DNA of 22,403 bases from Actinomycetes bacterium. GTDB taxonomy: Bacteria; Actinomycetota; Actinomycetes; Actinomycetales; Microbacteriaceae. The translations under genes were made by a program, and so were the position numbers. The notes beneath the pieces are model-generated. The model had not been told where the DNA came from. It ran no database searches and was given only the letters and a program-made list of their open reading frames with translations. Shown one piece after another: positions 14,446-20,840 of the stretch (within the stretch, counting starts at the first letter, position 1; each line of letters begins with the position of its first letter). The stretch lies in contig JAUHVN010000011.1 in the NCBI GenBank assembly GCA_030425055.1, positions 1 to 22,403 on the forward strand, in the 5' to 3' direction.

Positions 14446-14761
14446 CAAAGAGCTTTCGGTGGAACGAATGTGAGACCGGAGCGCACGCACCCCGATCCTC
14501 GGTCTCACGTGCTCGGGTACACGTGGTCCGTCAGGCATCGTAACCCGACGGCTCGGCATGCTGCTCCTGATCGCCGGCGTGCTGCTCGGCCCGGCGCGGC
14601 CGCGGGCGGTGAGTCAGCTCACGGCGGGGTCGGCTCGCGGCGGGTCGGCGTGCAGAACTCCACGGATCCGCCGCGACGCGGCCCCGGACGGGCCGATTCG
14701 CGGGTGCCCGGGCGCGGATCCGTGGAGTTTCGCCCGCGAAGGCGGGTCGGCCCCGAAATGC
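14446..14761. other. 316-bp gap between argG and the acylase gene
   Basis: I see no convincing gene here. Going from the acylase start: a perfect 9-bp inverted repeat GTGAGACCG/CGGTCTCAC (14470-14478, 14500-14508) in the predicted leader; two CACGTG hexamers 14 bp apart (14506-14511, 14520-14525); a minus-strand TACGAT (14537-14542) that could be the acylase -10, giving a leader of roughly 85 nt; the 16-bp inverted repeat D (14656-14729); and a small hairpin CCCGC-GAAG-GCGGG (14733-14746) 16 nt after the argG stop, a candidate argG terminator. Confidence 0.55.
14656..14729. repeat. Inverted repeat D: perfect 16-bp arms
   Basis: AACTCCACGGATCCGC (14656-14671) and its exact complement GCGGATCCGTGGAGTT (14714-14729) flank a 42-nt GC-rich spacer with CGCGGG at 14699-14704. 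Each arm contains the palindrome CGGATCCG. It lies downstream of argG and upstream of the acylase promoter, both on the minus strand, so termination of argG is the simplest role. Confidence 0.85.
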
Positions 14762-16204
14762 TCAGTCGGTGCCCAGGTCGAACGCCGACGCCTCGTTTGC
14801 CTCGTCGACGGCTTCAGCGAGCTCTTCGCGCTCGGCGCTGTAGTCCACGGCGTGCCCGGTGATCTCGGCCGCCCCGCCCTGCTCGAGGTGGCCGACGAGC
14901 TCGCCCGTCGCGCCGCCGATGATGCCGGCGGCCGCGTAGTGCTCGAGGCGCGTGCGCGAGTCGGCGATGTCGAGGTTGCGCATCGTGAGCTGGCCGATGC
15001 GGTCGGTCGGGCCGAACGCGGCGTCGCCGACGCGCTCCATCGACAGCTTCTCGGCGGCGTACGACAGGTTCGCCGACGTGGTGTCGAGGATCGTGTAGTC
15101 CTCGCCACGGCGCAGGCGCAGCGTCACCGTGCCGCGGATCGTCGACCCGACCCACTTCTGGATCGACTCGCGCAGCATGAGCGACTGCGGCTCGAGCCAG
15201 CGGCCCTCGTACATCAGGCGTCCGAGCCGACGGCCCTGCTCGTGATAGGTCGCGAGGGTGTCTTCGTTCAGGATGCCGTTGACCAGGCGCTCGTACGCGA
15301 TGAACAGCAGCGCCATGCCCGGCGCCTCGTAGATGCCGCGCGACTTCGCCTCGATGATGCGGTTCTCGATCTGGTCGCTCATGCCGAGTCCGTGGCGGCC
15401 GCCGATGCGGTTCGCCTCGAAGACGAGCTCGACCGCGTCGGAGTACTCGACGCCGTTGAGGGCGACGGGGCGGCCCGCATCGAACGTGACGGTGACGTCT
15501 TCCGGCTCGATCGCGACCTCGGGATCCCAGAAGCGCACACCCATGATGGGCTCGACGATCTCGAGCGAGACGTCGAGGTGCTCCAGCGTCTTGGCCTCGT
15601 GCGTGGCGCCCCAGATGTTCGCATCCGTCGAGTACGCCTTCTCGGCGCTGTCGCGGTAGGGGAAGCCGTGCGCGACGAGCCATTCGCTCATCTCCTGCCG
15701 GCCGCCGAGCTCGGTGACGAAGTCGGCGTCGAGCCAGGGCTTGTAGATGCGCAGCGCCGGGTTCGCCAGCAGGCCGTAGCGGTAGAACCGCTCGATGTCG
15801 TTGCCCTTGTAGGTCGATCCGTCGCCCCAGATGTCGACGCCGTCCTCCTTCATCGCCCGCACGAGCAGCGTGCCGGTCACGGCGCGGCCGATCGGGGTGG
15901 TGTTGAAGTAGGTGCGTCCACCCGAGCGGATGTGGAAGGCGCCGCACGCCAGGGCGCCGAAGCCCTCTTCGACAAGCGCCGGCTTGCAGTCGACCAGGCG
16001 CGAGACCTCGGCGCCGTACTCGAGCGCACGCGCGGGGATGGCTTCGATGTCGTCCTCGTCGGGCTGGCCGAGGTCGCCGGTGTAGGTGCAGGGCACGGCG
16101 CCCTTGTCACGCATCCAGGCCACCGCGACCGAGGTGTCGAGCCCCCCGGAGAAGGCGATGCCGACGCGCTCGCCGACGGGCAGGGACTGGAGGACCTTCG
16201 ACAT
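14762..16204 (-). CDS. argG: Argininosuccinate synthase (long, E. coli-type)
   Basis: 480-residue enzyme joining citrulline and aspartate with ATP in the penultimate step of arginine synthesis. The PP-loop SGGLDTS is at 19-25. Long stretches match what I know of E. coli ArgG, for example GDGSTYKGNDIERFYRYGL and ANRIGGRHGLGMSDQIENR, rather than the shorter form of about 400 residues common in bacteria. The C-terminal tail (about 30 residues, acidic) is longer than in E. coli. The ATG at 16204 matches the family start and is preceded by GGAGG, itself directly after TAGGCT, so the mRNA may be leaderless. In-frame sequence upstream belongs to another gene's region. No other arg gene lies nearby. 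Confidence 0.96.
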   Translation of the reverse strand: MSKVLQSLPVGERVGIAFSGGLDTSVAVAWMRDKGAVPCTYTGDLGQPDEDDIEAIPARALEYGAEVSRLVDCKPALVEEGFGALACGAFHIRSGGRTYFNTTPIGRAVTGTLLVRAMKEDGVDIWGDGSTYKGNDIERFYRYGLLANPALRIYKPWLDADFVTELGGRQEMSEWLVAHGFPYRDSAEKAYSTDANIWGATHEAKTLEHLDVSLEIVEPIMGVRFWDPEVAIEPEDVTVTFDAGRPVALNGVEYSDAVELVFEANRIGGRHGLGMSDQIENRIIEAKSRGIYEAPGMALLFIAYERLVNGILNEDTLATYHEQGRRLGRLMYEGRWLEPQSLMLRESIQKWVGSTIRGTVTLRLRRGEDYTILDTTSANLSYAAEKLSMERVGDAAFGPTDRIGQLTMRNLDIADSRTRLEHYAAAGIIGGATGELVGHLEQGGAAEITGHAVDYSAEREELAEAVDEANEASAFDLGTD

Positions 16205-16211
16205 GCCCTCC

Positions 16212-16217
16212 AGCCTA
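16212..16217 (-). promoter_or_regulatory. Probable -10 box of argG
   Basis: TAGGCT on the minus strand, 7 nt before the ATG at 16204; the same hexamer precedes the HAD gene. The intervening GGAGGGC looks like a ribosome binding site but would be mostly untranscribed if initiation occurs at the usual distance. I see no ArgR-type box. Confidence 0.45.
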
Positions 16218-16303
16218 CCGAGCGCCCGCTTCCGCCCTGGCCGGGCGGGTCTGCTCGCGGCAGGATTGCTCCTGGTGGTGATCACCCGACGGAGGAGGAC
16301 CTC

Positions 16304-17251
16304 ATGACGATCCACGTGGACGCCGACAACTTCACACGGGCCGAGACGGATCGCATGTTCTCGGACATCGCGCGCGGGGCGGGTGGAATCGGCGTGTTCC
16401 GCCACAGCCGCGAACCGGCGTCGATCGACGAGCAGACGGTCATCCGGATGAACCGCGACACGCTCTACAGCTTCGCGATCGTCGATCTGTCCGAGGGGGC
16501 ATCCGTCACGCTTCCGGATGCCGGAGCGCGGTACCTGTCGGTCATGATCGTCGACAACGACCACCACGTGACGGCGATCCACCACGGGGCGGGCACCTAT
16601 CCGATCGAGCGCAGCGCCGCCGAATCCGACTACGTGCTCGTCGCCGCGCGCACCCTCGTCGACCCGAGCGACCCCGACGACATCGCGGCGGTAGGCGCTC
16701 TGCAGGATCAGCTACGCATCGACGCGGGGGCCGCGCGTCCGTTCGCGATGCCCGACTACGACACCGCGAGCATGGATGCCACCCGCACGGCGCTGCTCTC
16801 GCTCGCCGCCGGGCTCACCGACTTCTCGGCGATGTTCGGCACGGCCGACGAGGTGAACCCCGTCCACCACCTGATCGGCACGGCCGCGGGATGGGGCGGT
16901 CTGCCGACGTCCGAGGCGGCGTACGTCGGCGTGACGCCCGGTCTCGACCCGGGCGAGTACACGCTCACGATGCGCGATGTGCCGGCGGAGGCGTTCTGGT
17001 CGGTGTCGGTCTACAACGCGAAGGGCTTCTTCGAGCCCAATCCCGCCGGGCGCTACACGGTCAACAGCGTCACGGGTGTGCCGAACGACGACGGCTCGGT
17101 CACGGTGCGCTTCACCGCCGACCCCGCTGCATCGGCGCCCAACGCGGTGCCGGTGCCCGAGGGGTGGAACTTCCTGGTGCGGCTCTACCGGCCGACGGCG
17201 GCGTTCTTCGACGGGTCGTGGAGCGTGCCCGAGGTCTCACCCGCGGGCTGA
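16304..17251 (+). CDS. DUF1254/DUF1214 domain protein
   Basis: 315-residue protein without a signal peptide. The N-terminal half fits DUF1254 (VIRMNRDTLYSFAIVDLSEGASVTLP, SVMIVDNDHH); the C-terminal half fits DUF1214 (MRDVPAEAFWSVSVYNAKGFF, NPAGRYTVNS, WNFLVRLYRPTAAFFDGSW). The biochemical role of this family is not established to my knowledge; many relatives are exported, whereas this one seems cytosolic. A strong GGAGGAGG lies 5 nt before the ATG. It diverges from argG across 99 bp, which contain the palindrome GTGATCAC. Its last 67 nt overlap the convergent membrane-protein gene; the overlapped residues are still part of the conserved DUF1214 end. Confidence 0.88.
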   Translation: MTIHVDADNFTRAETDRMFSDIARGAGGIGVFRHSREPASIDEQTVIRMNRDTLYSFAIVDLSEGASVTLPDAGARYLSVMIVDNDHHVTAIHHGAGTYPIERSAAESDYVLVAARTLVDPSDPDDIAAVGALQDQLRIDAGAARPFAMPDYDTASMDATRTALLSLAAGLTDFSAMFGTADEVNPVHHLIGTAAGWGGLPTSEAAYVGVTPGLDPGEYTLTMRDVPAEAFWSVSVYNAKGFFEPNPAGRYTVNSVTGVPNDDGSVTVRFTADPAASAPNAVPVPEGWNFLVRLYRPTAAFFDGSWSVPEVSPAG

Positions 17252-17949
17252 GGCGCGCGGCGGCGGTCGACCCACAGCACGAACCAGCCGACTAGCGCGA
17301 TCACCGCCGCGATGCCGACGACGTACAGCGCGACGCCGCCGTAGCCGCCCTGCAGCGCGGGGTCGAGGAACGGGTACGGGTACCACCACTCGGCGCCGGT
17401 GACCGGGTTCACCGTGAGCGGACCGCGGACCAGCGTGTACACCACCCACACGATCGGGAAGGCGACGACGGCCCACAGGGCCGTCCAGCGCAGAGCGCGC
17501 GGGCGGGGCCCGAAGAAGACGTCGAGCAGCAGCACGAGCGGCCCCACGACGTGGAGCACCTCGTTCGACCACGGCACGGTCGTTCCCTGCGGCAGCTCGA
17601 TGTTGCGCAGCAGCGTGTTGTAGACGATGCCCGTGACGATCATGTAGGTCGAGACGGATGCCAGGGCGACGGCGAGCGCGGTGGGCTCGACGGCCGGGCG
17701 GCCCGCGGCATCCCGCCCCCGCAGCCAGAGCCACAGCGAGGCCCATGCGAGCACGACGACCGAGGAGACGTTCGAGAGGATCGTGAAGAAGCTGAAGAAG
17801 TTGACGACCGTCGTCGTCATGTCGCGGCCGGTCTCGGCGGCGAGGCTGAACGTGACCTGCGCCTGCGCGATCACCGCCGCTGCGATGAGGCCGGCGGCCA
17901 CGATCCGCACCGCCGCCCACGTGTTCTCCCACCAGGGCGCTCGCGTCAT
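17185..17949 (-). CDS. Pr6Pr-type six-helix membrane protein
   Basis: 254-residue protein with about six membrane helices and the motif NFFSFFTILSN (about 50-60), typical of the actinobacterial Pr6Pr family distantly related to FAR-17a/AIG1 proteins. Other family-like parts are NEVLHVVGPLVLLLD and EWWYPYPFLDP. Function is unknown. The final helix ends near residue 228 (VLWVDRRR); about the last 22 residues are encoded by the 67-nt overlap with the convergent DUF1254 gene and look like unconserved tail. The ATG at 17949 lies 6 nt after TAGGGT, suggesting a leaderless mRNA. Confidence 0.85.
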   Translation of the reverse strand: MTRAPWWENTWAAVRIVAAGLIAAAVIAQAQVTFSLAAETGRDMTTTVVNFFSFFTILSNVSSVVVLAWASLWLWLRGRDAAGRPAVEPTALAVALASVSTYMIVTGIVYNTLLRNIELPQGTTVPWSNEVLHVVGPLVLLLDVFFGPRPRALRWTALWAVVAFPIVWVVYTLVRGPLTVNPVTGAEWWYPYPFLDPALQGGYGGVALYVVGIAAVIALVGWFVLWVDRRRAPQPAGETSGTLHDPSKNAAVGR

Positions 17950-17955
17950 GGCGCC

Positions 17956-17961
17956 ACCCTA
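17956..17961 (-). promoter_or_regulatory. Probable -10 box of the Pr6Pr gene (leaderless)
   Basis: TAGGGT on the minus strand, followed by GGCGCC and the ATG at 17949. No separate ribosome binding site is seen. Confidence 0.45.
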
Positions 17962-17977
17962 TCGGTGCCCCGATCGC

Positions 17978-18044
17978 TGAGACGTCATCCGCCCGCCGAG
18001 ACCGCGGGTGGCGGCCGCTGTCTCGGCCGACCGGTGCAGTCTCA
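17978..18044. repeat. Inverted repeat E: nested GAGAC arms
   Basis: Outer TGAGAC (17978-17983) with GTCTCA (18039-18044); inner GCCGAGAC (17995-18002) with GTCTCGGC (18020-18027). Outer and inner arms share GAGAC, so alternative pairings exist. CGCGGG is central at 18003-18008. This is the weakest member and the only one in a divergent gap, directly upstream of the purA promoter. Confidence 0.55.
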
Positions 18045-18066
18045 CGGTCTGGAGAGGCCGCATCGA

Positions 18067-18072
18067 TAGGAT
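18067..18072 (+). promoter_or_regulatory. Probable -10 box of purA
   Basis: TAGGAT, giving a predicted leader of about 27 nt that carries a strong GGGGGAGAG ribosome binding site before the ATG at 18106. The -35 is not clear. Confidence 0.5.
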
Positions 18073-18105
18073 GGGGTGTAACCGTCCGCAAACGGGGGAG
18101 AGCCC

Positions 18106-19392
18106 ATGCCAGGCATCGTGATCGTCGGCGTCCAGTGGGGAGACGAGGGCAAGGGCAAGGCGACCGACCTGCTCGGCGAACGCACCGACTGGGTCGTGAA
18201 GTTCAACGGCGGCAACAACGCCGGCCACACGGTCGTGATCGGCGACGAGAAGTACGCCCTGCACCTGCTGCCCAGCGGCATCCTGTCGCCCGGCGTCAAC
18301 GCGGTCATCGGCAACGGCGTCGTCGTCGACCTCGAAGTGCTCTTCTACGAACTCGAGGCCCTCCACGCCCGCGGGGTCGACACGTCGCGGCTGCGCATCA
18401 GCGCGAACGCCCACATCATCACCCAGTACCACCGCACGCTCGACAAGGTCACCGAGCGGTTCCTCGGCAAGCGGCAGATCGGCACGACCGGCCGGGGCAT
18501 CGGTCCGGCGTACGCCGACAAGATCAACCGCGTCGGCATCCGCGTGCAGGACCTCTTCGACGAGAACATCCTGCGGCAGAAGGTCGAGGGCGCCATCGAG
18601 CAGAAGAACCACCTGCTCGTGAAGGTCTTCAACCGCCGCGCGATCACGTGCGACGAGATCGTGGAAGACCTGCTGTCGTACGCCGACCGGCTGCGGCCGA
18701 TGGTCGCCGACACCGGCCTGCTGCTGAGCGACGCGCTCGACGCGGGCGACGTCGTCGTCTTCGAGGGCGGGCAGGCGACCATGCTCGACGTCGACCACGG
18801 CACGTACCCGTTCGTCACGTCGTCGTCGGCCACCGCGGGGGGTGCGGCCACCGGCAGCGGCGTCGGCCCCAACCGGTTCGACCGCATCGTCGGCATCGTG
18901 AAGGCGTACACGACGCGCGTGGGTGCGGGCCCCTTCCCGACCGAGCTGTTCGACGACCAGGGCGAGTGGCTGCGCTCGCGCGGCTTCGAGTTCGGCACGA
19001 CCACCGGCCGCCCGCGCCGCGTCGGCTGGTACGACGCCCCCATCACCCGCTACGCGACGCGCATCAACGGCATCACCGACCTCGTGCTCACCAAGCTCGA
19101 CATCCTCACCGGTCTCGAGCGCATCCCGGTGTGCGTCGCCTACGACGTCGAGGGCACGAGGTTCGACGAGGTGCCCGTCAACCAGACCGACTTCCACCAT
19201 GCGAAGCCGATCCTCGAGTACTTCGAGGGCTGGAGCGAAGACATCTCGGGCGCCCGCACCTTCGACGAGCTGCCGAAGGCGGCGCAGGACTACGTGCTCG
19301 CGCTCGAGCGCATGAGCGGCACCCATATCTCGGTCATCGGCGTCGGCGCCGCCCGCGACGCCGTCGTGGTGCGCCGCGACCTCATCGGCTGA
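18106..19392 (+). CDS. purA: Adenylosuccinate synthetase
   Basis: 428-residue cytosolic enzyme condensing IMP and aspartate with GTP, the first committed step to AMP. The signature GDEGKGK lies at residues 12-18 with catalytic D13, and GGNNAGHT at 35-42 with catalytic H41. Further family blocks include GTTGRGIGPAYADKINR and FEGGQATMLDVDHGTYPFVTSS. Length is normal and all key residues are present. The ATG has a good ribosome binding site. The next gene on the same strand, the lactonase, begins 112 nt later across a long hairpin, so linked transcription is uncertain. Confidence 0.97.
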   Translation: MPGIVIVGVQWGDEGKGKATDLLGERTDWVVKFNGGNNAGHTVVIGDEKYALHLLPSGILSPGVNAVIGNGVVVDLEVLFYELEALHARGVDTSRLRISANAHIITQYHRTLDKVTERFLGKRQIGTTGRGIGPAYADKINRVGIRVQDLFDENILRQKVEGAIEQKNHLLVKVFNRRAITCDEIVEDLLSYADRLRPMVADTGLLLSDALDAGDVVVFEGGQATMLDVDHGTYPFVTSSSATAGGAATGSGVGPNRFDRIVGIVKAYTTRVGAGPFPTELFDDQGEWLRSRGFEFGTTTGRPRRVGWYDAPITRYATRINGITDLVLTKLDILTGLERIPVCVAYDVEGTRFDEVPVNQTDFHHAKPILEYFEGWSEDISGARTFDELPKAAQDYVLALERMSGTHISVIGVGAARDAVVVRRDLIG

Positions 19393-19404
19393 TGCCGCTC
19401 CGTT

Positions 19405-19484
19405 GCCCGGATCAGGTGATCCGGCCGAGACAGGACGGATCGCGGGCCGAACGGCCTGTGCTCGCCGGATCACCTGATCTGGGC
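19405..19484. repeat. Inverted repeat F: 20-bp arms, each arm itself palindromic
   Basis: GCCCGGATCAGGTGATCCGG (19405-19424) pairs with 19465-19484 over 20 positions with one G-T wobble. Inside, CGAGACAGG (19426-19434) pairs with CCTGTGCTCG (19455-19464) with one bulged base, extending the stem to about 29 bp around a 20-nt loop containing CGCGGG. Each outer arm is also a palindrome by itself: CCGGATCA-GG-TGATCCGG and CCGGATCA-CC-TGATCTGG. It starts 12 nt after the purA stop and ends just before the lactonase ribosome binding site, so it may terminate purA or gate the lactonase gene. Confidence 0.85.
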
Positions 19485-19504
19485 GCGGAGCGAGAGGCGG
19501 CGGC

Positions 19505-20701
19505 ATGAGGCTGTGGCTCGGCGGGTACACCGCCGACATGGACGGCTCGGCGACGGGCATCGGGATGCTGCGCGCCGGCGCCGACGACGACCCGGGGGCC
19601 GGCGGGCCGCTCGGCGTCGACGGCGACGCGGCGACCACCGGCGGGTCGCCGTCGTGGCTCACCGCCCACCCGTCGCGCGACATCGTGTACGCCGCGCTCG
19701 AGGGCGACGGCACCGTGCAGGCCTTCCGCCGCACGGGTCCGACCGCGCTCGCGCGCCTCGGGCAGCCGGTCGAAGCCGGCGCGGCGGTGTGCCACCTCGC
19801 GGTGTCGCCGGCCGGCGACCGGCTGATCGCCTCGTGCTGGGGCGACGGCCGCGTGGTGGCGATGGACCTGGATGCCTCCGGCCGCCCGTCCTCGCCCACG
19901 GTCGCGGCCGCCGCGCTCGACCTGTACGCCGGCGAGGGCGGGCCGGCGGCGCCTGCCGCCACGCCCGACCTCGACCTCGCCGCAGCCGCCCGTGCGCTGC
20001 GCGAAGCGGCCGGCGACGAGTACGCCCACCTCGTGCCCGACCACGACGCGGCATCGCCCGAGGCGGACGATGCCGGTGACGACGAACCGGATGCCGCGGC
20101 ATCCGCCCGCTCGTCGCACACGCACCAGGCGCGGTACCTGCCAGGGGGCCTGATCGCGACGACCGACATGGGCTTCGACCTCGTGCGCTTCTGGCGGGAC
20201 GGCTCGACGGGGCTGCGCACCGTCGGCGAGATCGTGCTGCCGCGCGGCGTCGGCCCGCGTCACATGCTGTGGCATCCGAGCGGGCACCTCTACGTCATCG
20301 CCGAGCTCGCGTGCGAGGTCTTCGTGCTGTCACCCGATGCCGACGGCACGTGGCGCGTGCGCTCGAGCATCCCGCTCGCGGGAACGCTGCCCGATGACAC
20401 GGCCGCCGAGATCGCGGCATCCCGCGACGGGCACATCGTGTACGCGAGCGTGCGCGGCAGCGACACCGTCGCGACGCTGCGGGTGCGCGGCGACGGCGAC
20501 CGCCTCGACGCCGTCGCCCTCGTCGAGGCCGGCACCCACTGGCCGCGCCACTACCTGGTGCTCGGCGACACGATGCTCATCGCCGGCCAGCTCCGCGACG
20601 AGGTGGTGTCGCGCCCGCTCGACGAGCGCACCGGCGTGCCGGGTCGCATCCGCCACCGCGTGACCGCTCCGTCGCCGACCTGCCTGCTCCCCGCCCGCTG
20701 A
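19505..20701 (+). CDS. Beta-propeller lactonase family protein (6-phosphogluconolactonase-like)
   Basis: 398-residue protein of the seven-bladed-propeller lactonase family, whose best known members hydrolyse 6-phosphogluconolactone. Family signs are the start MRLWLGGYT, PSWLTAHPSRDIVYA, HLAVSPAGDRL, SHTHQARYLP (204-213) and GVGPRHMLWHPSG (248-260). Relatives are about 340-350 residues; this one is longer because of a low-complexity Ala/Asp/Glu-rich insertion at about 145-200, ahead of SHTH. No signal peptide. GAGAGG lies about 8 nt before the ATG. The gene abuts repeat F, and no separate promoter is evident. The precise substrate is uncertain and other sugar lactones are possible. Confidence 0.85.
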   Translation: MRLWLGGYTADMDGSATGIGMLRAGADDDPGAGGPLGVDGDAATTGGSPSWLTAHPSRDIVYAALEGDGTVQAFRRTGPTALARLGQPVEAGAAVCHLAVSPAGDRLIASCWGDGRVVAMDLDASGRPSSPTVAAAALDLYAGEGGPAAPAATPDLDLAAAARALREAAGDEYAHLVPDHDAASPEADDAGDDEPDAAASARSSHTHQARYLPGGLIATTDMGFDLVRFWRDGSTGLRTVGEIVLPRGVGPRHMLWHPSGHLYVIAELACEVFVLSPDADGTWRVRSSIPLAGTLPDDTAAEIAASRDGHIVYASVRGSDTVATLRVRGDGDRLDAVALVEAGTHWPRHYLVLGDTMLIAGQLRDEVVSRPLDERTGVPGRIRHRVTAPSPTCLLPAR

Positions 20702-20739
20702 TCAACCGCGGGCACCTCGCCGCCGCCGCGCCGCGGGCA

Positions 20740-20812
20740 CCGCGAACCTGCACGATTCGCCCGAACCGCGCCGCATCGCGCGGTGGTTCAGCCAATCGGC
20801 GTCGGTTCGCGG
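20740..20812. repeat. Inverted repeat G at the convergent lactonase/AI-2E end
   Basis: Outer CCGCGAACC (20740-20748) pairs exactly with GGTTCGCGG (20804-20812). Inner ACCGCGC (20765-20771) pairs with GCGCGGT (20778-20784) around the loop CGCATC. The 17-mer at 20764-20780 differs by one base from the one in array A at 2014-2030. An 11-bp direct repeat CCGCGGGCACC (20706-20716, 20731-20741) precedes it. Likely a bidirectional terminator region. Confidence 0.7.
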
Positions 20813-20840
20813 GGCGGGGCCGGGCCGGCCGGGGGCGGGG
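20811..20840 (+). other. Potential G-quadruplex motif
   Basis: Plus-strand runs GGGG, GGGG, GGG, GGGGG and GGGG separated by short C-rich loops of 1, 2, 6 and 1 nt meet the usual four-run rule. It lies immediately after the AI-2E stop codon, between two convergent genes. Whether it folds is unknown; the C-rich loops favour competing duplex stems. Confidence 0.4.

Noticed and set aside
14558..14640. Possible small ORF beginning MLLLIAGVLLG on the plus strand
   Set aside because: No ribosome binding site, and it passes into repeat D and antisense argG without stopping sensibly.
16205..16585. N-terminal extension of argG to 607 residues
   Set aside because: It runs antisense through the DUF1254 gene; the ArgG family start and the promoter both point to 16204.
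17959..20220. 753-codon open frame antisense to purA and the lactonase gene
   Set aside because: No family pattern, crosses two real genes and the repeat F hairpin, and lacks a ribosome binding site.
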